A DNA stretch of 64,000 bases, taken from assembly GCA_023935145.1 (NCBI GenBank), contig CM043698.1:74075001-74139000 (forward strand), given 5' to 3'. Source of the stretch: Bretschneidera sinensis (lineage: Eukaryota > Streptophyta > Magnoliopsida > Brassicales > Akaniaceae). The notes below the pieces were generated by a model. The model saw only the letters and a program-made list of their open reading frames with translations. It was not told the DNA's origin and did not search any database. The stretch's first letter is position 1; every line of letters begins with the position of its first letter. Position numbers and translations under genes: made by a program. Positions 23,274 to 36,220 of this stretch are shown here, one piece after another.

Positions 23274-23879
23274 TTTTCAACCGAAATTTAGGGAAAACTC
23301 TATCGAATTTGCTCTAGAATTTCCCGTGAACGGAAATCTTATAAATTAGATCTTACCCTTATATTGCCCATCTAGAGATTGTTAAGCGATGCGATTGCTC
23401 TTGTTGATTACCAATTAATATGTTTGCAATGAGAGTATTTGTGTTAAAATAATATTTGGATTGTCCAGTGTGGATAATTTAGGAATGCATGATCTATATT
23501 ACAGTTTGTTTTTCCATACTTGTTTTGTTTCGAGTAAATTTTGATGACATCTCCTCCTTATTCTTTTGGTACATATTGAATTCAGGGTTATCTTTTTCGG
23601 GGAGATAGCTCCGAATTTAAGTTGTGTACTTAGAGAACTGAGAAGAGATGCACGAAATTTACTTGAAACAAACAAGCAAGGAAAAACTAACTGCAATATG
23701 GATCACACATTCTTGAATGGGTGATGAACCTTTACCTATTAGTGAATGGAAAGATTTGGTTATTAAACATCAACATGCCTTAGTTGGAAGTTGGAATAAT
23801 TTTGAGATTAAATTTTGTTTTAGTTGGTGGAACGATGTTAGTTGACCGGAGTTGGATGAACTTTCAAGTTGTGGATAAT
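23274..23879. other. AT-rich DNA between repeat X and the CACTA remnant
   Basis: No structure identified. It may be 5' sequence of the CACTA element. Confidence 0.35.
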
Positions 23880-24411
23880 GCTCTATCATGAGAATTTGAG
23901 TGCGGAGTTCAAGAATTTATTGACTTTGTTATGTGAATCTAACGCTTGTGTATGAGAGAACTATTCAGTGTCCTTGCAAAGTTTGTAAGAACAATAAGTT
24001 TCTAATTTGAGATGAGGTTACCCTACATTTATATAAAAAAAGGCTTTGTTAATTATTACAAGTTAATCTCTTTATGGGGAAGCTAATTAGGTTGAGAAAT
24101 TTTTGACAAAATTATTTGACAATGTGGAAGAAGTTTTTGGGGAAATGAATCAGATTTGGGACATGGTAATGGATGTTGTTGGGCCAGATTTTAATTAAGA
24201 GGTGGAAAAAGGACCAAATTTGGATAGTGTAAAGTTCTACGATATGTTGAGAGATGCAAATGAGCCTTTGTGGGAAGGTTACAAAACGCATACTAAGTTA
24301 TTATTAGTCTCGCAACTATTGTATAATAAATACAATTTTATTACGTGTGAGAATTGTTATGATCGATTAATGTCAATAATCAAGAGTATTTTTCGGAGAG
24401 CGAGATGCTTA
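23880..24411 (+). pseudogene. CACTA (En/Spm) transposase remnant, TNP2 type
   Basis: In shifting plus-strand frames the text follows the N-terminal transposase-associated domain (EFKNLLTLLCESNACV, then VCKNNKF and YKKGFVNYYKL) and continues into an open frame at 24202 with GPNLDSVKFYDMLRDANEPL, HTKLLLVSQLL and NCYDRLMSIIKS. This is the characteristic start of plant TNP2-like transposases (PxxxxxKFYxLL...L). It stops abruptly where the tandem array begins. No CACTA terminal inverted repeat was seen in the window. Confidence 0.65.
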
Positions 24412-26221
24412 GAAACTGTGTGGGTTTTCGGGAAAAAAGTTCATAACTTAGCAGTTTTAAGGTCAAAACTGTAATATACTTGTTTAATGGATGACACAAG
24501 GTTATCATCAAGTCCGTTTGGTCGAATGTAACTAGTGGGAACAAACAAAATCTATTTTGGAATACTTATCGCAGACTGTGCTGGCTTTCGAGTAAAAATA
24601 TTAATAACTTAGTGGTTTTAAGGGCAAAACTGTAAAATATTTTTTTAATGGACGAAGCGGGGTTACCATAACATCCGTTTGGTTGAATGTAACTAGTGGG
24701 AACAAACATAATTTATTTTGGATCATCGGATACAAACCGCGCAGGTTTTCAGGAAAAACATTCAAAACTTAGCGGTTTTAAGGGCAAAACTTTAAAATAT
24801 TTATCTAATGGATGAAGCATGTCACGTCCGTTTGGTAGAATGTGACTAGTGAAAACAAACAAAATCCATTTTGGATCTCAGGTTATAAACAGTACGGGTT
24901 TTCGAGTAAATATGTTCTTAACTTAGCAGTTTTAAGGGAAAAACTGTAATATCCTTGTTAAATGGATGAGGAGGGGTTACCGTCATATCCACCTGATTGA
25001 ATGTAACTAGTAGGAACAAAAGGCATCCATTTTGGATCACAAATTACAAACTGTGTAGGTTTTCGAGTAAAAGTGTTCATAACTTACCAGTTTTAAAGGA
25101 AAACTATAAAATACTTGTCTAATGGATGAGGCGGGGTTACTGTCATGTTTGTTTGGTAGAATGTGACTATTGGGAACATACAGTATCCATTTTGGATCAC
25201 TGGTTACAAACCTTACAGGCTTTCGGGTAAAAGAGTTCATAATTTAGTAGTTTTAAGGGGAAAAATATAAAATACTTGTCTAATGGATGAGGTGTGGTTA
25301 CCCATACATCTGATTGGTATAATGTGACAAGTGAGAACAAATGGAACCATTTTGGATCATCGGTTACAAATCGTGCGGGTTTTTGGGTAAAAATGTTCAT
25401 AACTTAGCAGTTTTAAGGGAAAAACTGTAAAATACTTGTTTAATGGATGAGGTAGGGTTATAGTCATGTCTGATTTCTAGAATGTGAATAATGGGAACAA
25501 ACATAATCTGTTTTGGATCACCAGTTACAAATTGTGCGGGTTTTCAAGTAAAAATGCTCATAACATAGAGATTTTAAGGGTAAAACTTTAAAATCCTTGT
25601 CTACTAGACAAATAGGGGCTACAATCACATCCATTTGGTCGAATGTGACTAGTTGAAACAAATAGAATCCATCTTTTATCACCAGTTACAAACCGTGCGG
25701 GTTTTTAGGGAAAAAACATTTACAACTTAGCAGTTTTAAGGGTAAAACTATAAAATACTTGTCTAATAGACGAGGTGGGGTTACGATCCTGTTTCTTTAG
25801 TAGAATGTGACTAATAGGAACAAATAGATTCCATTTTGGATCACCAGTTACAAACCGTGTAGGTTTTCGAGTAAAATGTTCATAACATAGCGGTTTTAAG
25901 GCCAAAACTGTAAAATACTTGTCTAATGGATAAGACAGGGTTACCTTCATGTATTTTTTGTCAAATATAACTAGTGGTAACAAAAGAAATCCATTGTGTA
26001 TCACCGATTACATACCGTGCAGGTTTTCGAGTAAAAATGTTCATAACTTCGGTTTTAAAGGCAAAACTACAAAATACTTATCTAGTGAATGAGACAAGGT
26101 TAGTGTCACTTTCATTTAATAGAATGTGACTAGTGAAGACAAAAAGAATATATTTTGAATCACTAATTACAAATCATGTTGGTTTTCGAGTAAAAACGTT
26201 CATAATTTAGCAGTTTTAAGG
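24412..26221. repeat. Tandem array, ~160-bp unit, about 11 copies
   Basis: Landmarks GGTTTTCGAGTAAAAATGTTC and ATAACTTAGCRGTTTTAAGG recur near 24424, 24582, 24742, 24896, 25057, 25217, 25377, 25537, 25698, 25860, 26020 and 26180, giving a period of about 160 bp. Other shared words are CCATTTTGGATCACCGGTTAC and GAATGTGACTAGTGGGAAC. Units differ at many positions, so the array is not recent. Apparent open frames on the minus strand repeat with the array and are not genes. Confidence 0.9.
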
Positions 26222-27794
26222 TTTCACGCAAACATTTTCATTTGTTTGCTTTCCTTCTTCCTTTCTTCAAATTTAATTTTCTCTAGCAAAATTTATACAA
26301 AAATTTCTTCAATATTAGAGACAATTACAGTTATCCAATTTTGATATCAAGACTTTATCTCAATTGGGGGTATTGGTGATAAAAAATCTTAAGAAATTGC
26401 TGAAAGGAGTAGGAAAGGCAAGAAGGTGATTCACGGGTAGCTTTAAGTGCTACATAGTGAGTTAGATTTACTTTTAGTAATCGAGATAAATATAAAATAT
26501 AAAATAATGATAATTGAATTAATTATTAAATTGTAATGATTGGATGATATATGATAGTTGGTTGGTAGATATTATGTGAATAATTGATATGTTGAAAATT
26601 TATTATATGAGAAGCAATATTATTGAAATAATAGATTGATGAAATATATACTAAAAGGGTAAATCAAATTCTTGAAAGCTATTATTGATAATTTGATATG
26701 ATATATGAGAGACAATTTAATATGTGTATGATGAAATAATAATTTTGACAAAGAGATAGTTGAATTGAATGCTTTGATGTATGCATACTTGCATGTTATT
26801 GCTCATATGCATAAAGGGAAGACCAGGAAGGCAGCTTGTCTGCTTGAGAAGGCTAGCTGAAATATGTTGACATATGGGAAGACATTCCCAGATGATAATA
26901 TGAAATAATGAGATGATGTGAAGAAAAAGAAAGAAAGAAAGAAAGAAGATTTAAATACGTGCATTTATTTATTTGATTATTATTGATTGAGATGCTAAAG
27001 CTTCAGTCTTGATTATGAAATTATTGATAGACATATGAGTCTCACAGAGATACAAATATGATGAGAAAGAAATATGAAATGATGATATGATAAAATTATT
27101 TGATTGACTGATTATATGTTGTGAACCTCACATATCGAGGTAAATAATGATGTTGAATTAATAACGTTGAGATGATTAAATATATGAAAATAAAATTGAT
27201 ATGTTTGATATGAAATGTATATATATATATGAGAAAATAGATGAAAGAATATTTGAAGATTATTTGAATGATTTGAATTATTATATGAATAAAGATAGAA
27301 TAATTTTATTATGGAATTATTTATAAGATGACAGTTGAAGGTATATTGGCAGATTATTTGATTTATTGAATGATAAGTTGTAACTAGAAGTATAAAATTG
27401 AGTACTTTTAGTAAATTTTATTCACTGAGTTTGTGAAGCTCACTCCTCATTGTTGAAATATTTCAGGCAGCGAGAAGTTTAGAACTGATACCCAAAGTGA
27501 GTAATTACCTGATGTAAGTCCTGTGGTTAGCATCCTCAGACTAATGAAATAAAAATGAAAGAATTTTTTTGAGAAGTTGTAATTTTCATGCATTTTATAT
27601 TACTATATATATTTGTTTATGATAGGAGTAAGATGATGTATCTCCTCTAAAAGGAGTTGAGGATTTGGGTGTAATAGTTATTTCAGTTGATATATATATA
27701 TATATTTTAAATTGTTGCATGTATCTGTCGTGTTGGGATGACAAAACATGATGATGCCATCTCCAAGGTGGCCAACCTGGGATGGTTCGTTACA
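26222..27794 (+). repeat. 5' LTR of a Ty3/gypsy element, truncated at its 5' side
   Basis: Matches 32763-34451 of the 3' LTR up to its end GTTACA. The first ~680 bp of the LTR are missing and the tandem array takes their place. Includes an AAAG microsatellite at about 26926-26947 that recurs in the other LTR. A PBS-like TGCTATCAGAGA follows at 27799. Confidence 0.85.
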
Positions 27795-27798
27795 ATTT

Positions 27799-27810
27799 TG
27801 CTATCAGAGA
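27799..27810 (+). other. Degenerate primer-binding site
   Basis: TGCTATCAGAGA, four bases after the LTR end; one central base (G to C) and the end differ from the initiator-Met PBS. Confidence 0.6.
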
Positions 27811-27896
27811 ATTAGGTTTTATAATTTTTTAGACTGCATAAAATGTAAAAAAAGTGGAAGATAAAAATAAACTGTATTTTAATGTAAAGTTTGAGG

Positions 27897-29150
27897 ATGC
27901 CAAGTAGACGTACCAGACCTAGAGCTAGAGTTGCTGACTAGAGAGGGCATGGTAGGCCCCCAATAAGGTAGACGAGCTGAGTTTGAGATTGAGGTTGAGT
28001 CAGAATCTATGGTTCCTAAAAGGGAACATGTTGAGTACAGTTGGTACTAGTAGGGGTGTTAGAAAATCTAGAGTTGGAAAAGATGAGTTAAGAGAAGATA
28101 TTGCTCATGCTTTTGAGAGAATGAATGTAGCAGATGATATAACTGATAGTCTACATCGTAGACTAGATGAATAGGCTTGAATAGAGCCTGAGGTTGTTAT
28201 AACTCTAGTAAGGGTAGGTGTTCCGAGAAGGAAATGTGAGTTTATGCATGAGATGCAGAGAGATTGATTTGTTAGATATATTAAGTTGAATGCTCCATCA
28301 TTTAGAGAATTTGTGAATCCTTCTGAGGCTGAGCTATGGGTGAAACATATAGAGAGGTTGTTTGGTGTTTTACCAATAATTGACAAGCAGAGAGTTACCT
28401 TTTTTTCGTTCAAGTTGGAGGGAGAAGCTTTAGAATAGAGGGAGGATACTCTTCCCAAGCTAAATGTAGATGTTGATAGACCCTTAGCCTGAAGTAAATT
28501 TAAGGATGATTTCTTTGATAAATATTTCCCATATACTTTTAGAGCACAAAAGTAGAGAGATTTTATTCATTTGAGGCAAAATATGTTGACTGTGGCTCAG
28601 TATGATAATAGATTTGTGGCATTATCGAGGTTTTTACCAGAAATGGTAGACATAAAGGAAAAAAAGTGTAAGAGGTTCTTAGATGGATTACATTCTGAGA
28701 TTAGATCGAAACTATCTTACATAAGGCATACAAATTATGCTAGGTTGGTGGATATAATACTTCAGATTGAGAAAGATGTGACAAAATTTAGGGGAAGGAG
28801 TGAGTGGCTGAAGAGGCCTAGACTGGAAATTTCTAGAGGCGGTGGTAGTATGAGTGTACAAGGTGGGAGACCATATCAGAGGAGTTTTCCCTATGAAAAA
28901 AGACCTATAATGTAGAGTAAGAGGCAAGCTGGATCCGTAACTTATGTAGCTCAAAATAATATTGGTGGGACCCCTATATTTGGGAGATAGTCTATGGGAG
29001 TTCGAAGTTATAGTAGAGGTAGGAATGTACCACCTAGGGTAGGTGGTAATGTGATGTTTGATAGAGAGACTAGAACGTGTTATAGATGTAATCAAATAGG
29101 ACATCTATCCCAAAATTGTCCTAATTTGAGGTACTTTGTATGTAGAAAGG
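27897..29150 (+). pseudogene. Ty3/gypsy gag, many stops
   Basis: Begins at an ATG with MPSRRTRPRARVAD. Recognisable blocks are LNAPSFREFVNPSEAELWVK, the open 28571-28915 stretch (AQYDNRFVALSRFLPEMV, KRFLDGL) and the zinc knuckle CYRCNQIGHLSQNC at about 29079-29120. Numerous TAG and TGA stops, mostly where CAG or TGG is expected. Confidence 0.8.
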
Positions 29151-30567
29151 GTGGATATATCAGTGTTGGTTGATCCTGGTGCAACTCATTCTTTTGCATC
29201 CAACGTGTTTATGAAGTCTATTAATGCTTATATTAGTCCTTTGATGCATAATATTATTGGTTAAGTTCCTACTGGAGATAGAATTATGATTAGAACTATT
29301 TATCGGAGTTGTGTAATCCGTATGGCTGATAGAGAGTTTGAAGTTGATTTGATTTTGGGGATGAATTGGTTGTCGGTGTATCATGTTTGGGTTGATTATT
29401 TTAAGAATAATGTGGTGTTCAGGATACCTAGACAGGAGGAGTTTAGCTTTCAGGGAAAACGTTAGATAATTGCAAATTGTCTTATTTCTGCCTTGGCTTC
29501 TAGTAGATGGTTGAAAAAGCGTTATAAGGGGTATTTGGTGTATGTGGTGGATTTTAAAAATGAGGGTAGGAAGTTAGAAGAAATCTTAGTAGTGAAAGAT
29601 TTTTCTGATGTATTTCCTGAAGAGTTTTCTAGATTGCCTCCCAATAGGGAGATTGAGTTTTCTATATATGTGATTCTGGGTTTAGTACCCATATCTATAG
29701 AACCTTATAGAATGACACCAACTAAGTTGAGAGAGTTAAAAGTTCAGTTTTAAGAATTGTTAGATAAACAATTTATCCGACTGAGTGTGTCGCCATGGTT
29801 GAAACTATGAGGTTGTGTATAGATTATAGTAGGATCACCATCAAGAACAAGTATCCTTTGCCCAATGATGCGAACCCCATCGACACGCTTTGCGACCCGA
29901 CAAACAATATTAGAATACTTGCCCAAAAAATCGTCTAGAAAACAGATTTGGTCTAAACTCAGCAGGCTGTTGCATTCGAATCCTTTAATGGTGCTTGTTG
30001 ATTCTCATCACACATGATAGATGATTTGTCTGAATAGTTGTAGGGGACAATGGTATTTTATAAGATAGACCTAAGGTCAGGTTATCACCAGTAGAGGATA
30101 AAAGAGGGGGATGTGTCTAAGATTGCTTTTAAGACACGTTATGACCACCATGAGCTTTTGATGATGCCATTTGGGTTGATTAATGCTACAACAGTATTCA
30201 TGGATATAATAAATTGAGTGTTCAAACCATTTCTTGATAAATTTGTGGTAGTATTCATTAATAACATTTTGGTGTACTTAAAGAATAAGGAAGAGCATGT
30301 GAAACATTTAGAGATAGTGTTGGAGATTTTGAGGAGAAAGAGATTATATTCTAAATAAAAGAGATTATATGCTAAATTTTCTAAATGTGAATTTTGACTA
30401 AATGAAGTATCATTCTTATTGCATGTAGTGTCTGGAGATGGTATAACAATTGATCCACAGAAGGTAGAGGCAGTGTTGAGTTGGGATGTGTGTTGATGCA
30501 ACTTGGGAAGGTAGTAGCCTATGCTTCTACATAGTTGAAGAACCATTAGAGAAATTACCCAATCCAT
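29150..30567 (+). pseudogene. Ty3/gypsy protease and reverse transcriptase, inactive
   Basis: Protease VLVDPGATHSFAS at about 29165-29205 (DPG in place of DSG/DTG is a variant seen in plant gypsy elements). LGMNWLSVYHV follows. The RT starts with VVKDFSDVFPEE and PPNREIEFSI. After an LTR fragment inserted at 29866-30010 it resumes with KIDLRSGYHQ and MMPFGLINA. The catalytic motif reads FINNILVYLKN, where FIDDILVYSK is expected, so both catalytic aspartates are lost. Several stops. Confidence 0.85.
29866..30010 (-). repeat. Internally deleted solo LTR of the 1-1560 gypsy family
   Basis: TGATGCGAACCCC...TTGATTCTCATCA carries both ends of the 951-bp LTR at 610-1560, but only 145 bp in all. Two internal deletions join AAAACAGATTT to CTAAACTCAGCAGG, and GCATTCGAAT to CCTTTAATGG. 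It sits inside the RT gene of the host gypsy element. Flanks CCCAA and CACAT each differ by one base from CCCAT, the base order that would restore the RT frame. Confidence 0.8.
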
Positions 30568-30699
30568 GATTTAGAATTAGTTCCATAGTGTTTGCACTGA
30601 AGATTTAGAGACGTTGTTTGTATGGAGCCACTTGTGAGATTTTCATTGATCATAAAAGTTTAGCATATTTACTTACCCAAAATGAATGAATATGAGATA

Positions 30700-32069
30700 G
30701 AAGAGATGGATGAAGTTAATTAGTGACTACGTAGCAGTTGATGCGTTGAGTAGAAAATCTACATGTAGGTTAGCTGCTATTAGGAGCCATGGTGTGAGTT
30801 TGATTGTGGAACTGAGAGAGATGAGAATGCAGTTGAATGTTAGTGATAAAGGAGTATTGATGGCTAATATGGTGGTACAATATTCTATAGTAGAGCATTT
30901 ATTGGAGATACGTAGTAGAGATGAACATATAGAAAAGATCAAGCAGGAAGTATTGAGTGGGAAGCAAGATGAGCTTCGAATCAGGGAGGATGCCATGGTG
31001 GTATTGGGGCATAGAATTTGTGTTTCCCAATGATGTTGAGATGAAGAGTTAGATATTGAGAGAAGCGCATGATTCATTGTATTCGATGCACCTAGGAAAT
31101 AATAAGATGTATAAGGGGTTGAAACCAAATTATTCTTGGTCAGGAATGAAGAGGGATGCAACTGAGTACATTTCTAGATGCTTGATTTGTCGGTAGGTAA
31201 AATCTGAGAATAGACACCCAACAAGTTTACTACAGCCTCTTCCAGTTCCTGAGTGGCCATGAGAGAATATTAGTATGGATTTTGTTTTAGGATTTCCCTG
31301 TACCAAGAGAGATCACGATGCCGTGTGAGTGATTGTAGATAGACTTTCTAAGTCATCCCATTTCCTTTCCAATTAAGATTACTTGGAATCCTAAAAAGTT
31401 GACTAAGATGTATACAACAGAGATAGTAAGATTGCATGGGGTACCTTTGAGCATAACATCATATAGAGATTCTAGATTTTGGAGGGGTTTTCAGAAGGTT
31501 ATGGGTACACAATTGCAGTTTAGTACAACTTTTCATTCTCAAACTGATGGGCAGACGAAAAGGATCACTAAAATACTAGAAGATATGCTAAGGGCAAGTG
31601 TATTGAGTTTCTAAATGAGCTGGGATGCTTATTTACCTTTGATTGAATTTGTATACAATAATCAATATCAAGCTAGTATTGGGATGACACCATTTAAGGC
31701 TTTATATGATAAGAGGTGCAAAACTCCAGAATGTTGGGAAGAGGTTGGAGAGAGAAAGATATTTGGTCCAAAGATAATAGATTTGTCTATTGAGAGTATC
31801 AAATTAGTTAAAAAAAAATCTGAAAGCAACACTGAGTAGACAAAAAAGTTATGTTGGTAATAAAAGACGACTTTATGCAAGTACTAGTCAGAATCCTAGA
31901 CAAAAAAGAACAAGTCTTGCATAATAAAGTTATTCCTTTAGTTCAAGTTTTATGGCAGAATAAATATGTTGAAGAGATTACATGCGAGCATGAGGCAAGA
32001 ATGATAAAAAATTATCCCCAATTGTTTCATGAGTTAGGTAAAAAAATTTCGGGGACGAAATTTTTATAA
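30700..32069 (+). pseudogene. Ty3/gypsy integrase and C-terminal region, broken
   Basis: VAVDALSRKS marks the end of RNase H. The integrase zinc finger reads AHDSLYSMHLGNNKMYKGLK and CLICR. The core keeps SMDFVLGFP (Asp), SYRDSRFWRGFQ (normally TSDRDxxF) and FHSQTDGQTKRI where the Glu expected near this block is Lys/Arg. GMTPFKALYDKRCKTP and, at the end, VLWQNKYVEEITCEHE fit the Del/Tekay-like chromoviruses. Many stops and frameshifts. Confidence 0.8.
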
Positions 32070-32081
32070 GTAGGGTAGAAT

Positions 32082-34451
32082 TGTAATATCTGTACCCTTA
32101 AAACAAGGACAAAGAGGTAATTTATTTTTATATTGAATTAAATTATGCATATATAAAAGATTGACTGTCACATTTGATATAATTTTGAAAGATAATGTTG
32201 AGAATTTTATTGAAAGAGTTAGAAAATTTTTTTTTTGAAGAAGAAAATATTAAAAATTATGAAATTTAAAGTTGAAATGAAAGAATTTTGAAGAAAAATG
32301 TGGAATGAGGTTGAGAAAAATAATTATAAAATTTGATGGAAGAAAAATATAATTTTCTATATTTTTTTATAACAGTTTTGAAATTTAAAAAAAAAAAGGA
32401 TCAAAAATTGATTTTAAAGGAGGGATGGCAAAATCGTGAATAACCGATAGCATAACTACAAATTTTAAATGATAAAAAAATATGAAGCGGCACGAAGATA
32501 AGTTCACGTACATGTGAACTTCAGCTGAAAGGTTTTAATTAATAATTAAATAATAACTATTGAATAATAAAATGATATTATATAAATATAAAAATAATAA
32601 AAAAAGGTAAATTAAAGAAGAGGATATCTTCACCTGAAGATCAGAATTTGGCGTTGATAGTTCTAATAAAAAAACTAATAAAATAAAATTATAATAATAT
32701 ATTTATAAAAAAAATTGGACAAAGCATTAAACTCCCTGAAGCCATCATAGCTTCATTTTTGATTTCATGCAAACATTTTCATTCGTTTGATTTCCTTTTT
32801 CCTTTCTTTAACTTTAATTTTTTCTAGAAAAATTTAAACATAAATTTCTTTAATATTAGAGATGATTATAGTTATCCAATTTTAATATCAAGACTTCATC
32901 TTAATTGGGGGTATTGGTGATGAGCAATCTCAAGAAATTGCTGAAAGGAGCAGAAAATGTAAGGAGGTGATTCACGGGTAGCTTTAAGTGCTACGTAGTG
33001 AGTTAGATTTACTTTTAGTAATCGAGATAAATATGAAATATAAAATGATGATATTTGAATTAATTATTAAATTATAATGATTGGATGATAGATGATAGTT
33101 GGTTGGTAGATATTATGTGAATAATTGATATGTTGAAAATTTATTATATGAGAAGCAATATTATTGAAATAATAGATTGATGAAATATATGCTAAAAGGG
33201 TAAATGAAATTCTTGAAAGTTATTATTGATAATTTGATATGATATATGAGAGACAATTAAAAATGTATATGATAAAATAATAATTTTGACAAAGAGATAG
33301 TTGAATTGAATGCTTTGATGTATGCTTGCTTGCATGTTATTGCTCATATGCATAAAGGTAAGACCAGGAAGATAGCTTGTCTACTTGAGAAGGCTAACTG
33401 AAACATGTCGACGTGTGAGAAGACGTTCCCAGAGGATAATATGAAATAATGAGATGATGTGAAGAAAAAGAAAGAAAGAAAGAAAGATGATTTTAATACG
33501 TGCATTTATTTATTTTTATTGATTGAGATGCTAAAGCATTAGTCTTGATTGTGAAATTATTAATAGACATATGAGTCTTACAGAGAGACATATGTGATGA
33601 GAAAGAAATATGAAATGATAACATTATTTGATTGATTGATTATATGTTATTAACCTCATAACGAGGTAAATAATGATGTTGAATTGACAGTGTTGAGATG
33701 ATTAAATATATTAAAATAAAATTGATATGTTTGATATATGAAATATATTATTTGAAAGATTATAACTTGATGATTGATTTAAGAGAAGATTGATAAATGA
33801 TTAGAATTTAAGACTGATAAATGATTAGAATTTAAGACTGAGTAAAGATAAAATAATGTTATTATTGAATTATATATATGAGAAAATATATGAAAGAATA
33901 GTGAAAAATTATTTTAATGATTGAATTATTATATGAATAAAGATAGAATAATTTTATTGTGGAGTTATTTATGAGATGACAGTTAAAGGGTATATTCATT
34001 GATTATTTGATTTATTCAATGATAAGTTGTAATAAGAAGTATACAATCAAGTGCTTCTAGTAAATTTAATTCACTGAGCTTGTGAAGCTCACTCCTCATT
34101 GTTGTAATATTTTAGGCAGCGGGCATGACAGATAGAGTTTAGAACTAATACCAGATTGAGTAATTACCTGATGTAAGTCTCGTGGTTAGCATCCTCATAC
34201 TAATGAAAAAAAAGATGAAAGAAAATTTTGCGAAGTTGTAATTTTCATGTATTTTATATTACTGTATATTTTTTTTATGGGAGTAAAATGATGTATCTCC
34301 TCTAAAAAAGAGGTTGAAGATTTTGATGTAATAGTTATTTAAGTTGATGTATGATTTTTTTTAAAAAATTGTTACATGTATGTGTCGTGCTAGGATGACA
34401 AAACATAATGACACCACCTCGGGGGTGGCCAACCTAGGATATGTCGTTACA
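32082..34451 (+). repeat. 3' LTR of the Ty3/gypsy element
   Basis: Starts TGTAATATCTGTACCC after the typical end-of-element sequence GGGGACGAAATTTTTATAAG and a purine tract (TAGGGTAGAAT). Ends GTCGTTACA. Length about 2.37 kb. Its last ~650 bases recur at 44581-45231. Confidence 0.85.
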
Positions 34452-34454
34452 TTA

Positions 34455-36220
34455 TCGGCGCCAAAAATGGTGGCTAAGGCAGCGTTTCAGGTCGAGCAGA
34501 GAGAGCTCATGTTGCAACTTGTGGTACTAAGGATTCAGAATTTACATAAATAATTTTTAAAATAAAAATATGAAGGTAAAAAGATTATATAAGAAAGGTA
34601 TTTTCTTAAATATGATAACTTATAAGGGTAAAATTGGTACTTTACAAAGGCAGATGGAGCAAGTGAAAGTCCAGGCATGTGAGAGGTTGTGCATCTGCTT
34701 TCGCCCAACTATCGGTCTAGATGTAGAATTTTACTTCCACAGTCGACCCCTCACCTGCCCTTAAATAAAAAAAACCCCACCCAACAGATATGGGTGGATC
34801 GAAATCCACCTCAACATAGTCCTTCAATAATTTCGATAACATGCCAAAATTTTTAATTTTTTTTTTAAAAATCTAAATCATTGGTCCTTTTACTAAGTCA
34901 AATTTCTCTAGAGAATTTTTATCTTTATCATATAGAATAATTTTGTTTTTCTAACCATTTCTATCTTTGCTTTCAAGTAAGTCAATGTTATTTGTTGAAT
35001 TAATGAAAATCTATCATCCTCACGAAGTTTAAACACTTGTAGTTCAGTCATTTCTCATAATTGTATTACTATAGTTTTTACCTAGTATTAGATTTCCTTA
35101 TTATAATAATGAGATTGTAAGCCAGATTATTTTGGATTTAGAGTTCGTTTTTTTTTTAAAATAGGCATTGAATTCCTAAAATGCGATATTCTCTGGTTTC
35201 TGGTATAAATATGCTCCTTAAGTATCTATTCATCATGCCCACTCGATAAAACCTTAGTTTCAATTCTCTAAGACCATACTATTACCCCCCTCATAATAAT
35301 GGTTTAGATGAAAACACAAAAGGTAAAGGAAGAGACACAGTGGAGCTGGAATAAGAGTTTGAAAAGAATGAAGAGGAATAGAAGAAAAATGTTACGAAGG
35401 TGCAAACCATTTTGACGAGATCAACTGCTCTGCTATAGAAAATTGTAAAGAAAAGCCTGTAATACATATAAATTTTGATTATAAAGTGTTTCCCATCACA
35501 TCTCAAAATTTGAGGAGTCTAATTCTGTGTAAAAGCAATGTACTGCAAGCTTTACTTTACATTTTTTTTTTACAACAGAGGAGTTGATATCCTATTTTGA
35601 CACTGTCAGATTGTTGACTTACTAGAAATATTCTTGGGTCGAGGTATTTTTCACTTTCTGCCTTTCTCCTAGTGTTAAACCGAAAAGAAATACCACTATA
35701 AGACTACTATACTCTCGACTAATATTATTTGATATTACAGCTGTTACTTCCTTAGTCACATTTATGATTTTATCATATTTTTTTTAAAATCAAAATACTA
35801 AGTTTACTTTTTTTTTTTTCTTCATAATGAAGGTGGTTGAAGTGATACTAATTTCAGTTTCACTTACAGAGCATGGAACTCATAACACCATTGGCTTAAA
35901 GAAAATGGGGGCTTCACAAAACACCAAAGAAAAAGGTGCGATGTGACATGTGAATTCGCTCCAGGCATTAGATACCGTGAATTTCAAAATGCTCAAAAAC
36001 TTTTCAGTGTGATCACCATCCAAAAGCTGATGAGCTCGATCTAGCCAAACAAAAGTTAAGCAGTTGTTGAGTCTATACTCACAGAGGGCAACGCCAGCTA
36101 TAATGATCATGCGTATAGATGTTTAGGAATTGTGCGTAATCTTTAGTTGAAAATTGACTTTTATGAGAAAAAACTCAATTTCTAAAAAAAAAAAAAAAAT
36201 CTCATTGCCAAACTACGTGT
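34455..36220 (+). repeat. Repeat X, copy 2, with extension to the Tat LTR
   Basis: 34455-35806 matches X copy 1. The extension 35807-36220 is shared only with copy 3 (46578-46990). The extension reads partly like coding sequence on the plus strand (GGFTKHQRKRCDVTCEFAPG, RYREFQNAQKLF) but with stops; I do not recognise it. Directly followed by the Tat LTR at 36221. Confidence 0.75.
35417..35594. mobile_element. 178-bp MITE inserted in repeat X copy 2
   Basis: Terminal inverted repeats are GAGATCAACTGCTCTG at the left and, reverse-complemented, GATATCAACTCCTCTG at the right (14 of 16 match). CCATTTTGAC at 35407-35416 and CTATTTTGAC at 35595-35604 flank it as a 10-bp (9 of 10) target duplication. 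X copy 1 has the empty site with a single ACTATTTTGACAC. A 9-10 bp duplication suggests a Mutator-type element. Confidence 0.8.

Noticed and set aside
24412..26221. Minus-strand frames of 67-94 codons repeating FVTGDPKW-like text.
   Set aside because: They follow the 160-bp tandem units and are broken in most units.
35880..36110. 76-codon minus-strand frame in the X extension, repeated in part near 46650-46880.
   Set aside because: No family resemblance; copy 3 breaks it. The plus strand looks more coding-like but also has stops.
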